Of a stretch of DNA of 64,000 nucleotides, positions 9,031-16,558 are shown piece after piece (positions within the stretch are counted from its first letter, which is position 1; the number at the start of each line of letters is the position of its first letter). The position numbers and the translations under genes were made by a program. Origin of the DNA: Tamlana carrageenivorans (GTDB lineage Bacteria; Bacteroidota; Bacteroidia; Flavobacteriales; Flavobacteriaceae); assembly GCF_002893765.1 (NCBI RefSeq), contig NZ_CP025938.1, positions 2,995,501 through 3,059,500 on the forward strand, in the 5' to 3' direction. The notes under the pieces are model-generated. The model searched no databases and was not told the DNA's origin. It saw only the letters and a list, made by a program, of their open reading frames with translations.

Positions 9031-10365
9031 ATGTGTCGATTAAAAAAAATATGTTTTGTAGTCCTAATACTCGGTTTATACTACTCTTGTGCTAATAAGT
9101 CTGGTGAAAAAAAACAGAATACCCCTGCAGAACCTGAGCCAGAACAGCAACAACCTAATATTGTCTTTATTTTGTCCGACGACCAATCTTGGACAGATTA
9201 TGGTTTTATGGGTGATGAAAATATAGAAACACCACGCTTAGATCAGTTTGCGGCTGAGAGTTTAACTTTTCAAAAAAGTTATGTTCCAACACCTCTATGT
9301 TCACCATCCTTGGCGACTATTATTACAGGTTTATACCCTAAAGATCATGGTGTTTTAGGCAATGATAAGGTGTATGATCGTTCTGGAAATAGAAAAAAGA
9401 ACAGAGCTGAAGCGTACAAACCTGTAATTTCTGCTTTTGAAAAGCAAACAACTCTTCCGGACTTGCTAAAAGATAAAGGTTATTTGTCATTTCAAACTGG
9501 TAAATGGTGGCATGGCAACCACAAAATTGGCGGTTTTGATTATGGTATGACCCATGGTAATCCCAATAATGGTGGTCGTCATGGCGATTTTGGTTTGCAA
9601 ATAGGACGTAAAGGTTTAGACACGATTAATAGCTGTTTAAATTTAGCAGCTAAAGAGAAAAAACCATTCTTTTTATGGTATGCGCCATTTTTACCACATC
9701 AACCGCATACACCTCCACAACGCTTATTGGATAAGTATTTAAAGAAAACCGATTCAGAATACGTAGCTAAATATTGGGCCATGTGTGAGTGGTTTGATGA
9801 AACTTGCGGACAGTTATTTGATATGATTGAAGAAAAGGGGCAAATGGAAAATACTTTATTTGTTTACGTATGTGACAATGGTTGGGTACAAGAACCCAAT
9901 AAAAATACTTATGTGGAAACATCAAAAAGAGCACCTTACGATTTAGGGATTAGAACACCAATTATGTATAAGTGGAAAGGGAAAATAACACCTAAAATGG
10001 ATAATGAAACAATTACAAGTAGTATAGATATGGTACCCACCGTTTTAGATATTCTAGGTATAGACAAACCTAAAAATTTACCAGGAGTTAGTGTTTTAGA
10101 TGAAAAGGCTTTAAAAAACCGTAAAGGTATTTTTGGCGAAGTGTACGCACATGATTTTGATACTATAGAAAATAGCATGTTTTATAATATGGCCATTTTT
10201 CCACCATATAAAATTATAGTTCCAGACCCCATAAGAAAGAAAGATGAGGTAGTGCAATTATTTAATATAGAAGAAGACCCATTTGAGAAAAATAATATTG
10301 CAGAAGCAAATCCTGATATTGTTAAAGATTTGAAAGAAAAAATCAAAGTGTTTAGAACGGAGTAA
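9031..10365 (+). CDS. S1 sulfatase A, lipoprotein with atypical C-S-P-S-L maturation motif
   Basis: 444 residues from ATG 9031. A TTG at 8986 is in frame, but the ATG puts the lipobox (LGLYYSC, Cys20) at the normal place. The alkaline-phosphatase-like fold is shown by NIVFILSDDQ with the calcium-binding Asp pair at 50-51, GKWWHGNH and VYVCDNGW. Cys90 is the residue expected to become formylglycine. The motif reads CSPSLATIITG: the arginine of the usual C-x-P-x-R is Leu94 (codon TTG at 9310). I recall similar variants in some S1 subfamilies, so the protein may still be matured. All other fold residues look intact. Likely periplasmic; removes sulfate from ulvan oligomers. The maturation enzyme is not in the window. 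Confidence 0.85.
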   Translation: MCRLKKICFVVLILGLYYSCANKSGEKKQNTPAEPEPEQQQPNIVFILSDDQSWTDYGFMGDENIETPRLDQFAAESLTFQKSYVPTPLCSPSLATIITGLYPKDHGVLGNDKVYDRSGNRKKNRAEAYKPVISAFEKQTTLPDLLKDKGYLSFQTGKWWHGNHKIGGFDYGMTHGNPNNGGRHGDFGLQIGRKGLDTINSCLNLAAKEKKPFFLWYAPFLPHQPHTPPQRLLDKYLKKTDSEYVAKYWAMCEWFDETCGQLFDMIEEKGQMENTLFVYVCDNGWVQEPNKNTYVETSKRAPYDLGIRTPIMYKWKGKITPKMDNETITSSIDMVPTVLDILGIDKPKNLPGVSVLDEKALKNRKGIFGEVYAHDFDTIENSMFYNMAIFPPYKIIVPDPIRKKDEVVQLFNIEEDPFEKNNIAEANPDIVKDLKEKIKVFRTE

Positions 10366-10377
10366 TTAAATAGAATT

Positions 10378-11901
10378 ATGAAAAACACCCTTCTCATAGT
10401 ATTGGTACTACTTGTTTTATCATGTAAAAATGAAAATAAGATGGTGTTAGATGAAGGCGGTTCTAAGCCAAATGTATTGTTTATTGCCATAGACGATTTA
10501 AACAATATGATTAGCCCTATTGCTAATTTTTCTAATATTAAAACACCAAATTTTGATAGGTTAGCGGCTATGGGCGTTACTTTTACAGATGCCCATTGTC
10601 CAGCGCCTTTATGCGGACCTTCAAGAGCGGCTATAATGACGGGTTTGCGACCTTCAACAACCGGGATTTATGGCATGACACCCGATAATAAAATCCGTAG
10701 AGATGGTAATGAGGCTACTAAAGATATTATTTTCCTTCCTGAATATTTTAAGAAGAACGGTTACCATACCATGGGAATAGGCAAACTGTTTCATAATTAT
10801 GCACCTGATGGTATGTTTGATGAAGCAGGTGGTCGTGTAAAAGGTTTTGGCCCATTTCCTGAAAAACGATTTGTTTGGGATGGTTTTGGAACTTCTAAAT
10901 CAAGAAAAGGGAAGTATGGCAGAACCAATACAGATTGGGGCGCATTTCCCGAAAGCGATACGCTAATGCCAGACCATCAAGCGGTGAATTGGGTTTTAGA
11001 ACGCTTCAATAAAAATTACAAACAGCCTTTCTTTTTGGCCTTGGGGTTTCAAAGACCACATGTGCCATTATATGTGCCTCAAAAATGGTTCGATTTGTAT
11101 CCGCTTGAGAATATTCAAACGCCACCATATCAATCAGATGACTTAAATGATATTCCCCTCGTAGGACTAAAAATTAACGATTTACCTATGATGCCTTCAA
11201 CAGAATGGGCTATAAATAGCGGGGAATGGAAAAAAATAATACAAGCGTATTTGGCTTGTGTCAGTTTTGTGGATTACGAATTGGGGCGTGTTTTAGATGC
11301 CTTAGAAAGTAGCCCATATGCAAAAAATACCATCATAGTTTTATGGTCCGATCATGGATACCGTTTAGGTGAAAAAGGAACTTTTGCAAAACATGCTTTA
11401 TGGGAAACCGCTACAAAAGCACCATTGTTTTTTGCTGGGCCAAATTTACCAAAAGGGAAAAAGATAGATACCCCAGTAGAAATGTTATCGATTTATCCAA
11501 CACTTTTAGAGTTAAGTGGCTTGCAAGCATATGCAAGAAATGAAGCTAAGAGTTTGGTGGGCATGATGCAAATGAATAAAGGTTTAAAAGACGACTATGC
11601 CATCACTACCTATGGGAAGAACAACCATGCCGTTAAAGTTGATGGTTACCGATACATTCAATATGAAGATGGGACGGAAGAATTTTACGACCATGCTTCA
11701 GATCCGAATGAATGGTTTAATGAAGCCGATAATCTTAAATTCAAAAGTAAAATAGAAGCTTTAAAAGCCTTGTTGCCGAAAACAAATGCGAGATGGGATG
11801 CGGAGTCCAACTATACTTTTCAACCTTATTTTGTAGAACAAAAAGCACGTGGAAATGTAGATGCTGTTAAGGCCATTAAAGTTTTTGGCGCAGAAAGATG
11901 A
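10378..11901 (+). CDS. S1 sulfatase B, iduronate-2-sulfatase type lipoprotein
   Basis: 507 residues. Lipobox LLVLSC with Cys16. NVLFIAIDDLN at 32-42 carries the calcium-binding Asp pair; the maturation motif is CGPSRAAIMTG with Cys79, fully canonical. GIGKLFHNY and WSDHGYRLGEKG are typical of iduronate-2-sulfatase-like proteins (S1_7 type), a subfamily that includes a rhamnose-3-sulfate sulfatase in known ulvan pathways. That specificity is possible here but cannot be read from the sequence. It starts 12 bases after sulfatase A and is followed by 46 bases before sulfatase C, all in one direction, consistent with one operon. It resembles sulfatase E more than its immediate neighbours, suggesting an old duplication within the locus. 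Confidence 0.88.
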   Translation: MKNTLLIVLVLLVLSCKNENKMVLDEGGSKPNVLFIAIDDLNNMISPIANFSNIKTPNFDRLAAMGVTFTDAHCPAPLCGPSRAAIMTGLRPSTTGIYGMTPDNKIRRDGNEATKDIIFLPEYFKKNGYHTMGIGKLFHNYAPDGMFDEAGGRVKGFGPFPEKRFVWDGFGTSKSRKGKYGRTNTDWGAFPESDTLMPDHQAVNWVLERFNKNYKQPFFLALGFQRPHVPLYVPQKWFDLYPLENIQTPPYQSDDLNDIPLVGLKINDLPMMPSTEWAINSGEWKKIIQAYLACVSFVDYELGRVLDALESSPYAKNTIIVLWSDHGYRLGEKGTFAKHALWETATKAPLFFAGPNLPKGKKIDTPVEMLSIYPTLLELSGLQAYARNEAKSLVGMMQMNKGLKDDYAITTYGKNNHAVKVDGYRYIQYEDGTEEFYDHASDPNEWFNEADNLKFKSKIEALKALLPKTNARWDAESNYTFQPYFVEQKARGNVDAVKAIKVFGAER

Positions 11902-11947
11902 CATAGCAATAAAATTATTTCTTAGAAGCTGTGTGTATGAAATTTAA

Positions 11948-13609
11948 ATGAAATCAGAAATGAAGAAACTTTCAAAAATCATAATATTTGGTTTGCTAAT
12001 AAGCCCTTTTTTAGCTTGCTCTCAGACCAAAAAAGACGCAAACCAAAAACCCAATATCATTTTTATTATGGCCGACGATTTAGGTTGGACAGATTTAAGT
12101 TCGCCTAACACCAGTTTAGGACATGGGTCTAAGTATTACGAAAGTCCGAATATAGACCGATTAGCTCAGCAAGGGAAGTCTTTTGCCTATGCCTATACGC
12201 AGCAAAACTGTCAACCTACTCGAGCAGCACTGCTTAGCGGCCAATATGCTACAGGGGCTCAAAATGGCGTGTATAATGTGGGAAGTCTCAAAAGAGCTTC
12301 AAAAGGTGTTGTGACACCCATCACGCCACATAATCAAAATAATTATTTACAGGAAGACTGTGTTTCTATGTTCGAAACCTTAAAAACAGCGGGCTACCAT
12401 ACGGCTTGGTTTGGGAAGTTTCATGCTATCAAGCTAGGAAAGCAAGCGGAAAGCTATATGGGTGTAGATTATAATGTGGCTTTACATAAAGAAACTAGTG
12501 CTACCGTAAATGGCGTAAAAGTGAAAAATGAGTTTTTTGCGCAAAACGATGATATCAAAGGTTGGATGTTTGAAATCGATAATTTAAAACCCTATGCACA
12601 GCCTTACGATGCTACTTATATCCAAAAGGTTTTAGAACCTATAAAAAACGGAAATAATCCTTGGCTTTTGGAAGGAACACCAAAACACCTTACCGATGCA
12701 TTAGGGGATGCCGTTGTCGATTATATAAAAGATAGATCTAAAGTCGACCGCCCGTTTTTTGCTTATATTCCATTTCATGCTGTTCATGTTAGCATACTTC
12801 CACGTCTTGACCTGGAAGCGAAATATAAAGCGAAGAAGTCTCAAGATCCGCGCCACACCCAAGCTAATTATGCTGCTTTTGTAGAGCTTCTCGACCAGAC
12901 CGTAGGTCGTATTTTAAATGCGCTAAAAGATCCTAATGGAGATGGAAACAAAGCAGATGGCATCACTGAAAATACTATGGTTATTTTCTATTCGGATAAT
13001 GGTGGTTTTATGGGGCCTACCGATAATTCACCATTACGTTTAAGAAAAGGCACCTATTATGAAGGAGGTGTTCGTGTGCCCTTAATTTTTAAATATCCTG
13101 GTGTTATTACGCCTAATTCGGTGAATACGACTCAAGAAGTTCACACCATTGATTTTTATCCGACACTAGCGGAAATTGCAGGGGCTAAATTGCCAAATAC
13201 TAAAGTACAAGAAATGGATGGTAAATCGATAGCGTCGGTTTTACGAGAAGAATTTCAAGTGCGTGATGATAAAAATGAATTGTTTTGGCATTTCCCTGGC
13301 TATATGGATGTGCGTAACATGCCGCAATCGGTTATTCATTATAGACATTCCGATAATCAGCATTATAAATTATTCTATCGCTATGAAGATGAGTCTTTCG
13401 AGCTATATAACCTAACTAAGGATCTGGGAGAAACGACCAATCTTTTGGCAGAAAATCCAAGTCAACAAACACTGGATTTAGCTTTAAAAATGAATAATAA
13501 ACTACGAGCATGGCTGATAAAAAATAATGCCCCTACGGGAACATGGGCGAAAAACGGCGAAAAAGTACCATACCCTAAAAAAGATGACGTTAAAAAATAT
13601 AAAAAATAG
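11948..13609 (+). CDS. S1 sulfatase C, arylsulfatase-type lipoprotein
   Basis: 553 residues, the longest of the five sulfatases. A second in-frame ATG at 11960 is an equally good start. Lipobox SPFLAC with Cys24. NIIFIMADDLGWTDL contains the calcium-binding Asp pair; the maturation motif is CQPTRAALLSG with Cys88 (Thr in place of the usual Ser, within the accepted C-x-P-x-R pattern). WFGKFHA, FFAYIPFHAVH and YSDNGGFMGPTDNSPLRLRK are classic arylsulfatase A-like elements. It belongs to a different S1 subgroup from its neighbours, so it probably attacks a different sulfate position or linkage. Six bases separate it from sulfatase D. Confidence 0.87.
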   Translation: MKSEMKKLSKIIIFGLLISPFLACSQTKKDANQKPNIIFIMADDLGWTDLSSPNTSLGHGSKYYESPNIDRLAQQGKSFAYAYTQQNCQPTRAALLSGQYATGAQNGVYNVGSLKRASKGVVTPITPHNQNNYLQEDCVSMFETLKTAGYHTAWFGKFHAIKLGKQAESYMGVDYNVALHKETSATVNGVKVKNEFFAQNDDIKGWMFEIDNLKPYAQPYDATYIQKVLEPIKNGNNPWLLEGTPKHLTDALGDAVVDYIKDRSKVDRPFFAYIPFHAVHVSILPRLDLEAKYKAKKSQDPRHTQANYAAFVELLDQTVGRILNALKDPNGDGNKADGITENTMVIFYSDNGGFMGPTDNSPLRLRKGTYYEGGVRVPLIFKYPGVITPNSVNTTQEVHTIDFYPTLAEIAGAKLPNTKVQEMDGKSIASVLREEFQVRDDKNELFWHFPGYMDVRNMPQSVIHYRHSDNQHYKLFYRYEDESFELYNLTKDLGETTNLLAENPSQQTLDLALKMNNKLRAWLIKNNAPTGTWAKNGEKVPYPKKDDVKKYKK

Positions 13610-13615
13610 TAGATC

Positions 13616-15106
13616 ATGTTTAGCAAAAAAATAGGTGTTATTATTTTTGGGTGTATTGCTTTAATACATTTAAATTGTTCAGGAAATAAAAAAGCACAAG
13701 AAGTATCAGGCACTAAGATCGAGAAGCTATCAACAATAAACAAGAACCCCAATATTATTTTCTATCTCGCCGACGATCAAGACGTGTATGATTACGGATG
13801 TTATGGTAATGAAAAAGTTCATACACCCGCTGTAGATGCTCTAGCAAATGAAGGTATCATATTTAATAATGCGTTTACAGCACAGGCTATTTGCGCCCCA
13901 AGTAGATCACAGCTTTTTACGGGGAAATATCCGTTAAAGAATGGCTGTTTTGCTAATCATACAGCAACGAAACCCGATATAGAAAGCGTAACCGCTCACA
14001 TGAAAAAATTAGGTTACGAGGTTGTATTGGCAGGAAAAAGTCATGTAAAACCAGAAAGTGTGTATCAATGGGATAGGGAATGGGAGCCTGTGCCTAAACA
14101 AGGCGTGCCTAGAGATTATATTCCCTTAGATAGTATGGCGGCTTATTTAAAAAATGCTAAAAAACCGTTTTGTATGTTCATTACATCAAAATACCCGCAT
14201 AGTAAGTATTTTGATGTTGAAAATCCAAAAGCCGAGGATATCAAATTTTATCCCTTCAATGAAAATAAAAAAACGGATAAGGCTTTTATAAAAACAAAAG
14301 CAGGGTATTATAGAAGTATTGAAGAAGATAATAGACAACTTGAAGAAGTTTTAAAATTGGTAGATACTTATTTAACAGATAACACCCTTTTTATTTATAG
14401 TGCAGACCATGGGGTTTCAGGGAAATTTACCGTAAAAGACATTGGGTTAAAAGTACCTTTTGTAGCCCGTTGGCCAAAAGTCATTAAGCCAGGTACTACA
14501 ACCAACCAATTGATTCACTATACCGATGTGTTGCCAACGTTTATGGAAATAGCAGGCGGTAAGTCTCCTGAAGATGTGGATGGAAATAGTTTTTTACCAT
14601 TATTACAAGGTAAGGATGTTGAGGTAAACAACTATGTGTACGGGGTTAGAACCAATCAGAATATATTAAATTCTGAAATATTTCCGTCCCGTATGATTCG
14701 CGATAAGCGCTATAAATACATTAGAAACTTTAATTCAATAGAAGTTGTTGAGCAAAACTTAACAGGAAAACCCCATGTAGATTATTTTATAAAAAGAGGC
14801 GCAAAGGCTTATAAAAATGAACCTTTTGAAGAGTTATATGATCTACAAAACGATCCTTTCGAACAGCATAATTTAGCGAGTCATCCAGACTATAAATCGA
14901 TTAAAAAAAAGTTAACCAACGACATGTTTAACTGGATGAAAGATCAAGGAGATATTTTAAGTGAAAATATGATTGGCATACCGATTATCACGCCAAAAGG
15001 AAACAGGGGGTTTAAGTTAGACCAAGACACACCACGACGAAAAATTCCAGAGGCTAGAAAAAACACCCTTACAAAAGACGATTATATCGTAATTGAACAT
15101 TGGTAA
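13616..15106 (+). CDS. S1 sulfatase D, N-sulfoglucosamine-sulfohydrolase-like lipoprotein
   Basis: 496 residues. Lipobox-like end IALIHLNC with Cys21 (Asn just before the Cys is not the classical residue, so the anchoring is slightly uncertain). NIIFYLADDQDVYDYGCYG carries the calcium ligands; the maturation motif CAPSRSQLFTG has Cys93 and is canonical. AGKSHVKP and YSADHGVSGK follow the pattern of heparan N-sulfatase-like S1 proteins. In a locus with no amino-sugar genes the substrate is presumably an O-sulfated ulvan fragment, which is inference. Starts 6 bases after sulfatase C and ends 12 bases before sulfatase E. Confidence 0.86.
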   Translation: MFSKKIGVIIFGCIALIHLNCSGNKKAQEVSGTKIEKLSTINKNPNIIFYLADDQDVYDYGCYGNEKVHTPAVDALANEGIIFNNAFTAQAICAPSRSQLFTGKYPLKNGCFANHTATKPDIESVTAHMKKLGYEVVLAGKSHVKPESVYQWDREWEPVPKQGVPRDYIPLDSMAAYLKNAKKPFCMFITSKYPHSKYFDVENPKAEDIKFYPFNENKKTDKAFIKTKAGYYRSIEEDNRQLEEVLKLVDTYLTDNTLFIYSADHGVSGKFTVKDIGLKVPFVARWPKVIKPGTTTNQLIHYTDVLPTFMEIAGGKSPEDVDGNSFLPLLQGKDVEVNNYVYGVRTNQNILNSEIFPSRMIRDKRYKYIRNFNSIEVVEQNLTGKPHVDYFIKRGAKAYKNEPFEELYDLQNDPFEQHNLASHPDYKSIKKKLTNDMFNWMKDQGDILSENMIGIPIITPKGNRGFKLDQDTPRRKIPEARKNTLTKDDYIVIEHW

Positions 15107-15118
15107 AAAATACATACT

Positions 15119-16558
15119 ATGAAAAGATTATTTATATACACGCTGGGTTTAGTTTTAACGGTATCTGCCTGTAAAGAAGAACAACAAAAAACAACCGTTA
15201 CTCAAGAGCAAAAACCAATGAATGTTTTGTTTATTGCTGTAGATGATTTACGTCCAGAACTTAATTTTTATGGTGCTTCTCATATAAAATCACCTAACTT
15301 AGATAAGTTAGCAAGTCAGAGTTTGGTGTTTGATCGCTCATATTGTAATGTTCCTGTTTGTGGGGCATCTAGAGCAAGTTTATTAACGGGAACCCGACCT
15401 ACTCGGCATCGTTTTTTCGATTATAAAGCTCGAGCCGATACAGATGCTCCAGAGGCGGTTTCTTTACCTATGACTTTTAAACAAAACGGATATACAACCA
15501 TTTCAAACGGAAAAATATACCATAATATCGATGATGATAGCCTGGCTTGGGATAAAATATGGTTTCCAAAAGGGAATATACGCAATTACCAATTAGAGAA
15601 AAATATTCTAAAAAATGCTGATGCCAATTTAGCCATGGGAGGCGCTAGTGCTTTTGAAAATGCAGATGTAAATGACGAAGCTTACTTCGATGGTGAAATT
15701 GCAAGAAAAGGCGTAGCAGATTTGCAACAACTTAAAAAGTCTAAGCAACCTTTTTTTCTCGCTATGGGCTTTATGAAACCGCATTTACCATTTAATGCAC
15801 CAAAAAAGTATTGGGAATTATATGATAGAGAACAAATAACGTTACCAGAAACCTATATGCAACCAGAATCTACACCTAAAAAAGCCTTTCCTAATTACGG
15901 CGAGTTACGCAATTATGGAAATATTCCTAAAAAAGGAGATTTACCAGAAGATTTAGCTAAAGAATTAATACATGGCTATTATGCCTGTGTGAGTTATGTT
16001 GATGCGCAAATTGGTCTGGTTCTAGACGAATTAGAAAAAACAGGCTTAGCAGACAATACAATTGTGGTGTTATGGGGGGACCACGGATGGAATTTAGGAG
16101 ATCACAAATTATGGTGTAAACATGTGAATTTTGAAACGGCCCTTAGTGCGCCTTTAGTAGTAAAAGTACCAGGAAAAACGAATGGAGAACACAGTAATGC
16201 CATCACCGAATTTATAGATATTTATCCAACATTATGCGAATTAACAAGCTTAGAAGTGCCAGATACGGCTGAAGGGCTTAGTTTTCTGCCGCTTATTAAT
16301 GGTGAAAAGCAGATTAAAAACTGGGCGGTTAGTAAGTTTAAAGATGGGGTTACACTCGTTAAAGACGATTTATTTTATACGGAATGGACCGATGATGATG
16401 GGGTGGCTTACGAACGCATGTTGTTCGACCATAAAACAGATCCGCTTGAATTAGATAATTTAGCTGAAAAACCAGATTATCAAGAACTAGTGAAGCAATT
16501 AGCAGTAGAATTAAGACAAAAATGGGGGAAGGATTTTTTAACTCAAAATACAAAATAG
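15119..16558 (+). CDS. S1 sulfatase E, iduronate-2-sulfatase type lipoprotein with C-G-A-S-R motif
   Basis: 479 residues. Lipobox LTVSAC with Cys18. NVLFIAVDDLRPEL carries the calcium-binding Asp pair. The maturation motif is CGASRASLLTG with Cys81: alanine replaces the proline of C-x-P-x-R, a variant known to be accepted by bacterial sulfatase-maturing systems. GKIYHN, FMKPHLPFNAP and WGDHGWNLGDHKLWCKH are typical of the iduronate-2-sulfatase-like S1_7 group. Its stop TAG at 16556-16558 touches the ATG of the next gene with no base between, which points to translational coupling with the PL40-like protein and to a shared task on oligosaccharides. Confidence 0.87.
   Translation: MKRLFIYTLGLVLTVSACKEEQQKTTVTQEQKPMNVLFIAVDDLRPELNFYGASHIKSPNLDKLASQSLVFDRSYCNVPVCGASRASLLTGTRPTRHRFFDYKARADTDAPEAVSLPMTFKQNGYTTISNGKIYHNIDDDSLAWDKIWFPKGNIRNYQLEKNILKNADANLAMGGASAFENADVNDEAYFDGEIARKGVADLQQLKKSKQPFFLAMGFMKPHLPFNAPKKYWELYDREQITLPETYMQPESTPKKAFPNYGELRNYGNIPKKGDLPEDLAKELIHGYYACVSYVDAQIGLVLDELEKTGLADNTIVVLWGDHGWNLGDHKLWCKHVNFETALSAPLVVKVPGKTNGEHSNAITEFIDIYPTLCELTSLEVPDTAEGLSFLPLINGEKQIKNWAVSKFKDGVTLVKDDLFYTEWTDDDGVAYERMLFDHKTDPLELDNLAEKPDYQELVKQLAVELRQKWGKDFLTQNTK

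Noticed and set aside
15119..16558. Sulfatase E as inactive because of C-G-A-S-R
   Set aside because: Alanine in place of proline is a known functional variant of the maturation motif and the Arg is kept.
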